Of a stretch of DNA of 46,170 bases, positions 8,897 through 18,157 are shown piece by piece (within the stretch, counting starts at the first letter, position 1; every line of letters begins with the position of its first letter). The translations under genes were made by a program, and so were the position numbers. The notes under the pieces are model-generated. The model made no database searches. It had not been told where the DNA came from and was given only the letters and a program-made list of their open reading frames with translations. Location: NCBI RefSeq assembly GCF_001975785.1, contig NZ_MSFI01000018.1, positions 1-46,170 on the forward strand, in the 5' to 3' direction. Origin of the DNA: Domibacillus epiphyticus (GTDB lineage Bacteria; Bacillota; Bacilli; Bacillales; Domibacillaceae).

Positions 8897-8921
8897 CAAA
8901 ACCCGCCTTAGGCGGGTTTTG
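8897..8921 (-). terminator. Terminator with the stop codon as its loop
   Basis: Perfect 11-bp arms CAAAACCCGCC and GGCGGGTTTTG separated by three bases only. Those three bases are the TAA stop of the CNNM/CorC gene. On the minus strand the stem runs into GTTTTGTTTG. Confidence 0.85.
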
Positions 8922-10206
8922 CTGCTTCTATATACAAGATATGGTGACCGTCTATATCTATCACTTTAAAGTTCCAGCCATCTGATTCGATCATATCATG
9001 TAGTTTTGCATCAATTTTTTCCGTCAAAAACCAGCCGCCGAGCGTATCAACACCTTCATCACTCAATTCTGTGCCAAGAAGATCATTTACTTCCCCAATC
9101 AGCACTTTTGAATTAAATAAGTAATGACCGTCATTCACTTTCCGTACTTCAGCAATTTCATCTGTATCAAATTCATCCTGGATCTCTCCGACTATTTCCT
9201 CTAAAATATCCTCTACCGTGACAAGACCGGATGTACCACCGTATTCATCAATTAGAACCGCCATATGCGTCCGCTCTTTTTGCATTTTTACAAGTAAATC
9301 ATGAATGAGAATGTTCTCAAACACCCGGATAACCGGTTTAATAAACTGTCGCAGCGGCTCTACTTTTGGATAAGGTTCTTCTCTAACTACAACGGTTAAA
9401 ATTTCTTTAAAGTTAACCATTCCAATGACATTGTCTTTTTCCCCCTCAATTACGGGATAACGAGTATATTTTTCTTCTTTCACGACCGCCAGCACTGCAC
9501 TCATCGGGTCTTCGATCGACAGACTCACCATTTCCGTTCGCGGTACCATTATTTCTTTAGCCATCCGCTCATCAAATTTAAAAATATTATTTACATACTT
9601 CAATTCGTTCTGATTAATTTCACCGCTTTTATAACTTTCGGACAGCAGCATACGCCATTCTTCTTCTGTATGAACAGATTCATATTCAGACGCAGGCTTC
9701 AGTCCAAAAAGACCGACAAGAAGACGAGCTGAACCATTTAATACCCATATAAACGGAAACATAATACGGTAAAACCAGATCAACGGGACAGCAAGAGCAA
9801 GTGTAACAGCTTCTGCTTTTTGGATCGCCAGCGTTTTAGGTGCAAGTTCACCAACGACGACGTGCAAAAACGTTACAGTCGAAAAAGCAATGGCAAATGA
9901 CAAAAGTGTTGTCACAGACGAAGCTAGATCAAACCGCTCAAAAAGCGGGTGAAGAAGACGTTCAACTGTCGGTTCACCGAGCCAGCCAAGACCGAGCGCA
10001 GTAATTGTTATACCCAGCTGACAGGCTGATAAATATTCATCGAGATGTGTTGTGACTTGTTTCGCTGCTGCTGCACCGGGTTTTTCTTCCGCGACGAGTT
10101 GATCAACACGTGTGGTCCGCAGTTTCACGATCGCAAATTCTGCCGCCACAAAAAATGCGGTCAGTGCAATTAATAGCGCGACACCGAGTAAATTAATGAT
10201 CTCCAA
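8908..10206 (-). CDS. CNNM/CBS/CorC-domain membrane protein (HlyC/CorC family)
   Basis: 432 residues. Domain order: DUF21/CNNM membrane domain with about four hydrophobic segments (roughly residues 1-190), a CBS pair (about 205-330, with [11 protein letters not shown] and [29 protein letters not shown]), and a C-terminal CorC_HlyC domain ending near LYIEAAKPA. The family is linked to divalent cation (magnesium, perhaps cobalt) export or homeostasis; the old label hemolysin is misleading. The start is the TTG at 10206-10204: a TAA stop lies in frame just upstream, and GGAG is seven bases before it. A 16-bp palindrome covers that Shine-Dalgarno. Confidence 0.9.
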   Translation of the reverse strand: MEIINLLGVALLIALTAFFVAAEFAIVKLRTTRVDQLVAEEKPGAAAAKQVTTHLDEYLSACQLGITITALGLGWLGEPTVERLLHPLFERFDLASSVTTLLSFAIAFSTVTFLHVVVGELAPKTLAIQKAEAVTLALAVPLIWFYRIMFPFIWVLNGSARLLVGLFGLKPASEYESVHTEEEWRMLLSESYKSGEINQNELKYVNNIFKFDERMAKEIMVPRTEMVSLSIEDPMSAVLAVVKEEKYTRYPVIEGEKDNVIGMVNFKEILTVVVREEPYPKVEPLRQFIKPVIRVFENILIHDLLVKMQKERTHMAVLIDEYGGTSGLVTVEDILEEIVGEIQDEFDTDEIAEVRKVNDGHYLFNSKVLIGEVNDLLGTELSDEGVDTLGGWFLTEKIDAKLHDMIESDGWNFKVIDIDGHHILYIEAAKPA

Positions 10207-10211
10207 TGACG

Positions 10212-10227
10212 AGCTCCGTTAACGGAG
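10212..10227 (-). promoter_or_regulatory. Palindrome covering the Shine-Dalgarno of the CNNM/CorC gene
   Basis: GCTCCGTTAACGGAGC is a perfect palindrome; its 3' arm on the minus strand contains the GGAG that serves the TTG start. A second, stronger site AGGAGG lies immediately upstream, followed by TGTGTG, and could open a very short leader frame across the palindrome. This layout could allow on/off control of translation, but in RNA a 16-base self-complement needs either a strained hairpin or dimerisation. Confidence 0.45.
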
Positions 10228-10291
10228 CACACACCTCCTATAATAGAGAGTGATATTTTCCTTATCATACCATGTTCGTTTTCCATTTAAC

Positions 10292-10322
10292 AAAAAAACC
10301 AGCCTAGTGTATTCTGAGCTGG
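10292..10322 (-). terminator. Terminator of the polysaccharide deacetylase gene
   Basis: Arms CCAGCTCAG and CTAGGCTGG (one mismatch, one wobble) followed on the minus strand by seven T. It begins five bases after the gene's stop codon. Confidence 0.8.
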
Positions 10323-10326
10323 AATA

Positions 10327-11679
10327 TTAATAAAGTTCATCCACCGTAACAAGTTCATATCCTTGGTTTTGAAGATAAATAATTATTTCTTCTAGTGCAT
10401 CGGCTGTCGTTTTGTGAATGTCATGCATTAAAATGATCGAACCGTCTTTTGCATTCTGTTTTACAATATTATATATGGATTTCGGATTGTGCGATTTCCA
10501 GTCCAGTGTATCAACTGACCAAAGAATGGGCGGTGCTCCCAGAATTTGATTTACGTTTTTATTTGTTGCACCATATGGTGGCCGAACGGTCAAAGGCGAG
10601 ACACCAGCTGCTTTTTCAACAGCTGCAGCCGTCATGTCAAGTTCTTTTTGAACTGATGAGGGTGGAATTTTTGTAAAATCTTTATGACTCCAGGAATGAT
10701 TTCCGATTTCGTGTCCCTCTTGCGCCATCCGTTCAACAAGTTCTGGAAAAAAATCAACTCGACTTCCAAGTACATAAAAGGTTGCTTTCGCATCATATTT
10801 TTTCAGGACACTCAAAATAGCAGTGGTACTGTCTGGATTTGGGCCATCATCAAATGTAAGTGCCACTTTTTTCACATGAATATGCCTTGCTTCAACAGCT
10901 GTTTTCGGTGGAGCATCTGGTGCCTGTAGCTGTTCATTTGTCATACTCACGGCAAACCGGTCCCGCCATTCTTTTTTCATGTAAGGTTTTATTTTTTTTA
11001 TAGGCATTCTAGCATCCATTGTCTCTCCACTTTTTATCGGAAATACAACGTCGTTTTCTTCTATAAAAATATTTGCAAGTGCCTGATCACCTGCGAAACT
11101 ATGAGCAATATCTTCACTCAGATGATCACCTTGAGGAAGAGAATTCTGAACGGGCGTTATTAAGGCCCGGGCAGCTTTATCTGGGTTGATAAACAATTCA
11201 CGGCCGGCAACAAACTTTTTGGCGATCACATCAGCCATCAACGTATCTTTTGAGATCTTATGACTCCCATTTCCTGTATATGAATCTACCATAAATATTA
11301 TGCTATAAAAACCTTCTCCTGCAGAAATAAGTCGAAATGTTAGTGAAAACGATGCAGAGTGCTCAACTAATGCGTCATCACTCATAGCATCCATTTCTGA
11401 AAAAAATTGACTTTCTTTTGTCTTTACATACTGTTCAATCTGCTCATCAAGTGCCGCTATCGAAAACACTGGATAATGAACAGCCATGTTGTACAGCTCT
11501 TCTTCTGCTGCTTTCGTCTTAATGGCTACACCATCATATGATGACTTTTTTACTTCAGTCGCCCAAACAAGTGCATCTTCATCCGTTTTTGACGCAGTCA
11601 CAATCAGATTGGCAGCGATCGTTAAGACAAACATTGCCATACTAACAAGCATTGCTAAAATCATTTTTTTCTTTTTCAT
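10327..11679 (-). CDS. PdaC-like polysaccharide deacetylase, membrane anchored
   Basis: 450 residues from the ATG at 11679, which follows GGGGA. N-terminal hydrophobic anchor (about residues 5-28), then an extracellular region resembling the DUF4163/DUF3298 domains of PdaC, then a NodB-type deacetylase domain in the last 190 residues. Catalytic motifs seen: TFDDGP (base and metal Asp), NHSWSH (metal His pair), RPPYG, DTLDW and ILMHDIH. It probably removes acetyl groups from peptidoglycan or another cell-wall polymer outside the membrane, affecting lysozyme sensitivity. Family assignment is firm, exact substrate is not. Monocistronic, with its own terminator. Confidence 0.9.
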   Translation of the reverse strand: MKKKKMILAMLVSMAMFVLTIAANLIVTASKTDEDALVWATEVKKSSYDGVAIKTKAAEEELYNMAVHYPVFSIAALDEQIEQYVKTKESQFFSEMDAMSDDALVEHSASFSLTFRLISAGEGFYSIIFMVDSYTGNGSHKISKDTLMADVIAKKFVAGRELFINPDKAARALITPVQNSLPQGDHLSEDIAHSFAGDQALANIFIEENDVVFPIKSGETMDARMPIKKIKPYMKKEWRDRFAVSMTNEQLQAPDAPPKTAVEARHIHVKKVALTFDDGPNPDSTTAILSVLKKYDAKATFYVLGSRVDFFPELVERMAQEGHEIGNHSWSHKDFTKIPPSSVQKELDMTAAAVEKAAGVSPLTVRPPYGATNKNVNQILGAPPILWSVDTLDWKSHNPKSIYNIVKQNAKDGSIILMHDIHKTTADALEEIIIYLQNQGYELVTVDELY

Positions 11680-11780
11680 GTTGCATCCCCTGCTATTCGG
11701 CACATATTTTGGTTGTTAATTACATTTCATAAGTGTAATCAATCCCAAATTAGAACACAACCCTTTTCCTAAAAATAATA

Positions 11781-12581
11781 TTACATTTTTGTCATTAAGT
11801 CCCGAATAACTTGAAGTGCATCTGTCTTCGTCAATGGTTTCGATCCGTTTATGCGGCCAATTTCATATGCCCATGGCACTTCTATTCCCGGTGGAAGCGT
11901 TTCGCTGAATACAATTGAGGCGGTGTCATGTCTTATGAGTCTTCCCTTGTCTAAAATAATGAACTGGTCTGCCCATTCATAAGCAAAATCAACATGATGA
12001 GTTGAAACAATGACGGTTTTGCCCCTGTTGTGAAAATCATTAATCAATGCTGTCAGCTTTTTTACGTTAGCAGGATCAAGTCCCGCTTCCGGTTCGTCTA
12101 AAATGAAGACATCCGGATTCATCGCGGCAACACCGGCTATGGCCGCCCGCTTTTTTTCCCCCATGCTGAGCGCATGTGGCGGTTTATATCGAAGCGGGAG
12201 TATTCCGCACGCTTCCATCGCTTCAAACGAGGCATTTTTTGCTTCGCTCATTGTCCAGCCTAGCTGCAGCGGCCCGTACATGATGTCTTCCTCAACTGTC
12301 GGTGCAAACAGCTGCATATCTGGATTTTGCATGACAAAACCGATTTTTCTCCTCCATTCCTGGAGCTGTTTCTTTTTATAAGTGAGTACCTCTCCATTTA
12401 AAGAAACCGTTCCTTTATAAGGCCGCACTAAACCGGTGAAATGGTGAAAAAGAGTCGACTTTCCTGAACCACTCGCTCCAAGAACAGCTATTTTGGCTCC
12501 TTTTTTTATGGTAAGGTTTATTTGCTTTAATACTTCTGTACCATCCGGGTATGAAGAGTAAACATTTTGCAGTTCAATCAT
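11781..12581 (-). CDS. cbiO: Cobalt ECF-type transporter ATPase
   Basis: 266 residues; the energising subunit of the CbiMNQO cobalt importer. Motifs: Walker A GASGSGKST, Q-loop VMQNPDMQLF, signature LSMGEKKRAAIAG, Walker B VFILDEPEAGLDP and STHHVDFA. I chose the ATG at 12581 because it follows GGAGG by eight bases and overlaps the cbiQ stop as ATGA; nine further codons upstream are open but lie within cbiQ. It is the last gene of the 15-gene cobalamin operon. I found no clear terminator after it, only a weak AT-rich inverted repeat near 11770. Confidence 0.93.
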   Translation of the reverse strand: MIELQNVYSSYPDGTEVLKQINLTIKKGAKIAVLGASGSGKSTLFHHFTGLVRPYKGTVSLNGEVLTYKKKQLQEWRRKIGFVMQNPDMQLFAPTVEEDIMYGPLQLGWTMSEAKNASFEAMEACGILPLRYKPPHALSMGEKKRAAIAGVAAMNPDVFILDEPEAGLDPANVKKLTALINDFHNRGKTVIVSTHHVDFAYEWADQFIILDKGRLIRHDTASIVFSETLPPGIEVPWAYEIGRINGSKPLTKTDALQVIRDLMTKM

Positions 12582-13240
12582 TTCTTTTTCCTCCAGAACG
12601 ATTTCCATTCCGCAGAGGGAATGTAATCAAGCCCGCCTCGCAAAAGAGCGGCATTTTGCCTTTCATTCATTTCCAATAAAGTTGATGTAAAAATATGCAC
12701 AGCCGCTCTTGCCGCCATTTGAACGCCAGGTCGCCCGGAGCGCAGCATTTGCGCCTGTATAACCTCGTTCTTTTTTTCCCATAACTGAAAAATAAATCGA
12801 TATACAAGGAACGTGATGTCGACAAAAAGTGAAGGGAGTTTACATTTTTTCATCAGCCAGACAATTTGCGTAAATGGTGTCGTAAGTATAAATGCGTATA
12901 CTGAAGCTGCTCCCGCAAAAGCAGCACAAGCAGTCGTTAATGCTGTATAAATGGACTTATCATCCGTGGATACAGACAGCCAGCCATTAAATGAAAAAGC
13001 AATTGGCAAAACGCCGGCCAAAATAAACGCGGCCGGCGCAATTAATAATCGAATATATAAAAATAGTGATACACCGCTTAATAGGGCAAAAAACAACGAA
13101 GCGATTACGGTGAAAATCGCCATTCCGGGGTCCCGCCAAATAATAGAAAGAAAAAGCAACGGGAAACATATAGCGGCTTTTTCACCCGGGTGGATACGTG
13201 CAAAACGGCTGATATTCGCCGTACGGTCAATTATATTCAT
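12578..13240 (-). CDS. cbiQ: Cobalt ECF-type transporter transmembrane protein
   Basis: 220 residues, several hydrophobic segments, and the ECF T-component coupling helix region around AQMLRSGRPGVQ, which contacts the ATPase. It couples ATP hydrolysis by CbiO to metal uptake through CbiM/CbiN. ATGA overlaps at both ends (with cbiN upstream and cbiO downstream) show translational coupling. Confidence 0.92.
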   Translation of the reverse strand: MNIIDRTANISRFARIHPGEKAAICFPLLFLSIIWRDPGMAIFTVIASLFFALLSGVSLFLYIRLLIAPAAFILAGVLPIAFSFNGWLSVSTDDKSIYTALTTACAAFAGAASVYAFILTTPFTQIVWLMKKCKLPSLFVDITFLVYRFIFQLWEKKNEVIQAQMLRSGRPGVQMAARAAVHIFTSTLLEMNERQNAALLRGGLDYIPSAEWKSFWRKKK

Positions 13241-13512
13241 AGTTTTTCCCTTTTTGCCCGTGCCCTTACAGTCCCAATGACGTACCCGATTACACCCGCA
13301 CCAATGGCTGCCTGCAATGAAAAAAGGAGACTCTCTGTTTCACCACCTGGCGGTTCAAAAAGCGGATTCGCCCATGGTTCATAGTCTGATTGAATGGCAG
13401 TAATTAATTCTTCAGCTTGACCATCAGCTCCACCAAACTCGCTGTCTTGCCACATAAACAGGGGGATCACAGCAATCGCCACTGCAAAAAGAACAAGTGC
13501 TAGATTTTTCAT
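13237..13512 (-). CDS. cbiN: Cobalt transport accessory protein
   Basis: 91 residues with one hydrophobic helix at each end (residues about 3-20 and 66-82) and a short extracytoplasmic loop that includes FEPPGGETESLLFSLQAA, typical of CbiN. CbiN assists metal loading of CbiM. The ATG follows AAAGGAG, and the stop of cbiM overlaps the start. Confidence 0.9.
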   Translation of the reverse strand: MKNLALVLFAVAIAVIPLFMWQDSEFGGADGQAEELITAIQSDYEPWANPLFEPPGGETESLLFSLQAAIGAGVIGYVIGTVRARAKREKL

Positions 13513-14234
13513 GAAAAATTCACTCCTTTTAGCGAAGTCCGGTGTTTTTCAAGCCAATTGACAGCGACTGCAGTCAAGAGGCCTTCACAAACCGCAAGCG
13601 AAAGTTGAGTCACCGCAAAAATACCGGCAAACTCAAGAAACGATGCAAAAACACCGCCTGATTCAGATGGAAAAGCGAGTGCAAGTTGTAGAGAGGTCAC
13701 AGAGTACGTGACAATATTTGCAGAAAACGCTGTGAAAAAAGCATTCACGCCGGTTTTCACTCCTGCTTTTTTCAATAAACGGTATACGGCATATGCTGCG
13801 AAAGGACCGGCAACTGCCATAGAAAAGGCATTTGCTCCTAGCGTCGTAATGCCCCCATGTGCTAGCAAAAGCGCCTGAAACAATAACACAATGGTGCCAA
13901 GTACCGTCATAGCTGCCGGACCAAATAACATCGTTCCAAGTGCTGTCCCAACTGGATGAGAACTGCTGCCAGTCACTGATGGAATTTTCAATGCAGACAA
14001 GACGAATGCAAATGCACCTGCAAAACCGATCATGAGTTTCGCTTCAGGGTTTTTATCGATTGCTGTTTTTAATGTTTTTAAACCCCAAATAATAAACGGA
14101 ATCGTAACCACCCACCAGAACACAGTCCACCATACAGGAAGGAATCCTTCCATAATATGCATGGCAGCCGGTTCCGTAAAGGAGTTAATCCAGAAAAAGA
14201 AAACGAGCGTAAAAATGATCATAAACTTCTTCAT
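13509..14234 (-). CDS. cbiM: Cobalt ECF transporter S component
   Basis: 241 residues from the ATG at 14234, which follows AGAGGT and overlaps the cbiA stop as ATGA; a longer open frame upstream lies inside cbiA. An N-terminal signal peptide ends near TEPAA, and the mature protein would start MHIMEGFLP. The exposed Met-His N-terminus forms the metal site in this family. Further family motifs: SSHPVGTALGTMLFGPAAM and LLLAHGGITTLGANAFSMA. It binds cobalt ions and passes them inward. Its place directly after the corrin genes ties cobalt uptake to cobalamin synthesis under one riboswitch. Confidence 0.94.
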   Translation of the reverse strand: MKKFMIIFTLVFFFWINSFTEPAAMHIMEGFLPVWWTVFWWVVTIPFIIWGLKTLKTAIDKNPEAKLMIGFAGAFAFVLSALKIPSVTGSSSHPVGTALGTMLFGPAAMTVLGTIVLLFQALLLAHGGITTLGANAFSMAVAGPFAAYAVYRLLKKAGVKTGVNAFFTAFSANIVTYSVTSLQLALAFPSESGGVFASFLEFAGIFAVTQLSLAVCEGLLTAVAVNWLEKHRTSLKGVNFS

Positions 14235-15604
14235 ATCGTTACCTCTTTTCGTGTAAATGCACGGGCTGCTGAGACAAATGCTGCAGCAAAATCTTTGTTT
14301 GAAGGAAAATAAATGTGGGCATAGCCCGTTACAGCATTGTATCGTATACACCCATCCGGCTTTGCGCCGAATCTTCCAGCTGATTGATATGCCGGGACGA
14401 CAGTTGAAGATGGTTCGAAAACGGAATAGTGAAACTCATGCCCTTTTACTGTCAGCCCGTCTGGAAGCCATGCGCCAGTTAAGGCTGTCATCTCTCGGTA
14501 TCCGAGTGCTGCACGGGTAGTTTTCATGATCGTACGGCCCGGTATTATACCGCACATGGGATAGACATGATTGTCGACTGTCATGAGTTCATCTGTCAAA
14601 AACATAAATCCGCCGCATTCGGCAAGAGTTGGCATTCCCGACTCCACCGCCCGTTTAATCGATTTTCGAGCTTCACACTGTGCAGCAAGCAATGGCGCGA
14701 ATTCTTCCGGAAACCCCCCGCCTATATACAAAGCATCAGCATCGTCCGGGATCAGTTCCCCAGCAAGCGGTGAAAAATAGTGAATATTAGCGCCAAGAGA
14801 CCGGAGAATTTCGATATTTTCTTCATAATAAAAATGAAAAGCTGAATCTTTTGCGACAGCAATCGTAACAGGTTGTCCATGTTCACTTTCAAATAGAGCA
14901 GACTGAACTGGCGGCAGATCAGTTGTCTGTGCAATTGCTAACAACTGTTCAATGTCGATTGTTTTTTCCGCCGCATCTGCTAGTGTATCAAATAGATCGT
15001 TCAAATCACCCCGTTCCACTGCCGGGACAAGGCCAAGATGACGTTCAGGCATGGTGACACCCGGCATTTTATTTAAATGGCCGATAACTGGGATGCCGCA
15101 TTCCTGCATAACAGCCTGTTCTATTATCTTGAAATGGCTGGCACTGCCCGTTTTATTAGCGATCACACCTTTGATTCGACCGGGAGCCATTGATTGAAAC
15201 CCTTTAACGATGGCGGCTGCACTTCTCGCGGTGCCAGACGCATCGATCACAAGCAAAACTGGCGCATCCAGAATACGACTAATATCAGCAGTACTTCCGT
15301 CATCAAGAAGTGGGTTTTTCCCATCAAACATACCCATAACACCTTCAATAACGGAAATATCCGCATCGAATGACGCACGTTTAAAAATAGCTGTCATAGT
15401 GTCCGCATCGCCCATCCAGCTGTCAAGGCTGCGTGACAGTCGACCGCAAATCGCTGTATGATATGTCGGATCAATGTAATCTGGACCGCACTTGAAGGGC
15501 TGCACAGATAAATTCCGGCGCATCAATGCGCCGAGCAATGCGAGCGTTACTGTCGTTTTTCCTGAACCGCTTCCTGTTCCCGCAATGACAATACGCTTCG
15601 TCAT
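14231..15604 (-). CDS. cbiA: Cobyrinate a,c-diamide synthase
   Basis: 457 residues. Amidates the a and c side chains of cobyrinate using glutamine and ATP. N-terminal P-loop domain (GTGSGSGKTT, FKCGPDYIDPTYH) and a C-terminal class I glutaminase-like domain with the nucleophile Cys in LAECGGFMFL and GHEFHYS. It overlaps cbiG by one base (TAATG) and cbiM by four. The last corrin enzyme of the operon, so the pathway encoded here ends at cobyrinate a,c-diamide. Confidence 0.95.
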   Translation of the reverse strand: MTKRIVIAGTGSGSGKTTVTLALLGALMRRNLSVQPFKCGPDYIDPTYHTAICGRLSRSLDSWMGDADTMTAIFKRASFDADISVIEGVMGMFDGKNPLLDDGSTADISRILDAPVLLVIDASGTARSAAAIVKGFQSMAPGRIKGVIANKTGSASHFKIIEQAVMQECGIPVIGHLNKMPGVTMPERHLGLVPAVERGDLNDLFDTLADAAEKTIDIEQLLAIAQTTDLPPVQSALFESEHGQPVTIAVAKDSAFHFYYEENIEILRSLGANIHYFSPLAGELIPDDADALYIGGGFPEEFAPLLAAQCEARKSIKRAVESGMPTLAECGGFMFLTDELMTVDNHVYPMCGIIPGRTIMKTTRAALGYREMTALTGAWLPDGLTVKGHEFHYSVFEPSSTVVPAYQSAGRFGAKPDGCIRYNAVTGYAHIYFPSNKDFAAAFVSAARAFTRKEVTI

Positions 15605-16686
15605 TATTTTTCCTCCCTGAATATTGCAACCGAAATTGTCACGTTGCCGCTTTTTTTCTTATGAAGGACAACTTCACCGCCGTTTGATGCAAGAAACGCC
15701 GCCGGTTCACTCACACCGTATGCACCTGTATATTGATAAACAGTATCTGATTTTTCTTTCATTGGTGCTTTGTTTAATTCTTCCGCTTTATACGTAACGA
15801 ATGGCCAGTTATTTTGCCCCGATAATTCTAAAATCCCTTGCTCATCTTTTTTTAGATCAATTGAAGCGATTGCTTTCACACTATTTTTTGAAAATGACAA
15901 AGACTCTAATGTTTCATTGACGACTGCTTCTATTTCAGCAATTCCTGTACCACGGTTGCACCCGATGCCGATCACGATTGATTTTGGCCGGTATACAACC
16001 GGATAACGAAGACCTGATAATTCCTCTTCAGCTATCAAGCGGTGAGTAACAACAAGCGCGGCGTTATGAGGTGTACGAATCGCTTCTTCAACGGAAGAAG
16101 CAGTTCGAATATGATCAGGCATTTTCCTGTCATGCTTCCACCAGTTTGTCTCCCCTGATTCCTGTACGACAAGAATCGGTTCTTCGTTCACAACAGCAGC
16201 AGCTGCCTGAGTCAAATACTTGTCATATTCAAATTTCCATCCGAACTCTCGGCCAAACATATCAACCGGAATCGTTTTTTGTACATCTGATGCGGTTGTT
16301 ATGACCGGTCGGGCACCTGTTAAGGCTGCCACTTTATGTGTAAGCTCATTTGCGCCGCCGATATGACCTGATAATACGCTGATGGCATGTTCCGCCCGAT
16401 CATCCAGTACGACAACAGCCGGATCCGTTTTTTTATCCTTTAAAATCGGTGCAATCATTCGCACAACGGCTCCGAGTGAAATAATTAATACGATGCCGTC
16501 ATACTTTTGAAACAGGTCCGGGAGAATAAGGCGGACTGAACCGTCAAACAGTGTAATGCCTTTTTCTTCTTCATCCCCGCGGCGAAATTTAGACATATAA
16601 TAAAGGTCGGCATTTGGAATGGTATCGGCTAACCTGCGCCCTGTCTCGGTTCCATGTTTGGTGATTGATGCAATGGCAACCTTCAT
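15604..16686 (-). CDS. cbiG: Cobalt-precorrin-5A hydrolase
   Basis: 360 residues. Opens the delta-lactone ring of cobalt-precorrin-5A and releases the two-carbon fragment as acetaldehyde, contracting the ring. The three CbiG regions are visible: N-terminal (GRRLADTIPNADLYY), central (SGHIGGANELTHKVA, TTASDVQKTIPVD) and C-terminal (GIGCNRGTG, ASIDLKKDE). The ATG follows AAAGGG and overlaps the cbiF stop. Confidence 0.94.
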   Translation of the reverse strand: MKVAIASITKHGTETGRRLADTIPNADLYYMSKFRRGDEEEKGITLFDGSVRLILPDLFQKYDGIVLIISLGAVVRMIAPILKDKKTDPAVVVLDDRAEHAISVLSGHIGGANELTHKVAALTGARPVITTASDVQKTIPVDMFGREFGWKFEYDKYLTQAAAAVVNEEPILVVQESGETNWWKHDRKMPDHIRTASSVEEAIRTPHNAALVVTHRLIAEEELSGLRYPVVYRPKSIVIGIGCNRGTGIAEIEAVVNETLESLSFSKNSVKAIASIDLKKDEQGILELSGQNNWPFVTYKAEELNKAPMKEKSDTVYQYTGAYGVSEPAAFLASNGGEVVLHKKKSGNVTISVAIFREEK

Positions 16687-17456
16687 TGTTTAAGCCCTTT
16701 CCGAAATCCGTGAGTAAATGTTTTATCGTACAGCTTTGAACGGTGGCCTAATTTGCCAATATCCGGATCAAGCGCTTTCCCCGCTAAAATCATCGCCTGC
16801 TTGCGAATACCATTTTCACGCATCGCTGCATCTAGTTCCGCAATTGTTGTTCTAACAATTTTTTGATCAGGCCATGTCGCCCGATATACAACCGCAGCAG
16901 GTGTGTCTGCTGACCAGCCTGCTTCTACAAGTTCACGCGTCACTTTTTTCGTTAACGTTGCGCTCAAGAAAAACGCAATCGTGCACTCATGTTTTGCAAG
17001 ATCTTTCAGCTGTTCTTTTTCAGGTACTGGGGTGCGGCCTTCTGCTCTAGTTAAAATAACCGTCTGGGTCACATCCGGTATGGTTAATTCGGCGCCGGCT
17101 GCCGCTGCGGCTGCAAATACAGAACTAACCCCTGGCACGATTTCCGCTTCAATACCCGCTTCATTTAACAGGGCGATCTGTTCAATAATAGCCCCATACA
17201 CTGACGGGTCACCTGTATGAAGCCGGACGACTTTCTTTCCATCCTTCACATAGTCCGTCATGGTCTCGACCATTTCTTCTAAATGCATTCCGGCTGTTTT
17301 TAACACGACTGCATCCGGTTTGCAATCATTCATTAATTCTTCATTGACGAGTGAATCTGCATATAAAATAACGTCCGCTTCCTGCAAAAGTTTCATGCCG
17401 CGCACCGTAATTAAATCAGGTGCGCCTGGACCTGCTCCAACTATGTAAATTTTCAT
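16683..17456 (-). CDS. cbiF: Cobalt-precorrin-4 C11-methyltransferase
   Basis: 257 residues, SAM-dependent tetrapyrrole methylase fold. Methylates C11. Motifs: YIVGAGPGAPDLITVRG at the N-terminus, RLHTGDPSVYGA and PGVSSVFAAAAAAG for SAM and substrate binding. The ATG overlaps the cbiL stop (ATGA). The enzyme of the same kind from B. megaterium is the structural model of the family. Confidence 0.94.
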   Translation of the reverse strand: MKIYIVGAGPGAPDLITVRGMKLLQEADVILYADSLVNEELMNDCKPDAVVLKTAGMHLEEMVETMTDYVKDGKKVVRLHTGDPSVYGAIIEQIALLNEAGIEAEIVPGVSSVFAAAAAAGAELTIPDVTQTVILTRAEGRTPVPEKEQLKDLAKHECTIAFFLSATLTKKVTRELVEAGWSADTPAAVVYRATWPDQKIVRTTIAELDAAMRENGIRKQAMILAGKALDPDIGKLGHRSKLYDKTFTHGFRKGLKQ

Positions 17457-18157
17457 TTTTTCTTCACCACCATGAGCGTTAAATAATTTGGTTCAGCCCG
17501 TTCAAATTCATCGAGCGTCCAGATTACTTCATCACTGGATGTTACCTTTGTGACAGCATGGGCATTTTGTTCGAGCCCAAGTTCACGAATGACACTCGAG
17601 ATCAATGACGCCACTTTCGCCACTTTTAAGAAAATAACACAGTCATGCTGTTCGATTGCTCTTTTCAGTGCTTCCCGGTCGTCCGTTGCCGGAATAATCG
17701 CTACATGTTCATCACCGTCTGCGAGCGGCAGGTTCAGTCTCGCCGCAGCTCCGTTAACAGATGATATTCCAGGAATAACCACTGTTTTTACCTCGGGCAA
17801 TTTCTTCAGTAGCACGTTCTTCATATGAATAAATGTGCTATACAGCATCGGATCACCTTCCGTTACAAAGGCAACGTTATGGCCGGCTTGTAATTTCTCG
17901 GCCACTGCTTCGGCTGCTTTATTCCATTCACGGTCTAAAATTACTGGATCTTTCGTCATTGGAAACACCAGGCCAAGCATGTCTTTTTCTGACGGATCAA
18001 TGTACGCATCAATAATTTGTCTGGCATAACTTTTTTCCCCGGAGCGCTTTTTTGGAAATGCGATCACTTTGCTTTCCGACAATATGCGGAATGCTTTTAC
18101 CGTCAAGAGTTCCGGATCACCAGGCCCTGCGCCGATCCCATATAAAATACCTGTCAT
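17453..18157 (-). CDS. cbiL: Cobalt-factor II / precorrin-2 C20-methyltransferase
   Basis: 234 residues from the ATG at 18157, which follows AGAGGAAC and overlaps the cbiET stop as ATGA; nine upstream codons are open but lie inside cbiET. Adds the C20 methyl group that is later lost on ring contraction. Family motifs: [32 protein letters not shown] and [18 protein letters not shown]. Confidence 0.94.
   Translation of the reverse strand: MTGILYGIGAGPGDPELLTVKAFRILSESKVIAFPKKRSGEKSYARQIIDAYIDPSEKDMLGLVFPMTKDPVILDREWNKAAEAVAEKLQAGHNVAFVTEGDPMLYSTFIHMKNVLLKKLPEVKTVVIPGISSVNGAAARLNLPLADGDEHVAIIPATDDREALKRAIEQHDCVIFLKVAKVASLISSVIRELGLEQNAHAVTKVTSSDEVIWTLDEFERAEPNYLTLMVVKKK

Noticed and set aside
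14235-14351. 39-codon N-terminal extension of CbiM
   Set aside because: Lies inside cbiA; the internal ATG has a good site and gives the expected signal peptide.
14648-14662. Operator-like TTTAATCGATTTTC inside cbiA
   Set aside because: Only the core AATCGATT is kept, the flanks differ, and it lies within a coding region.
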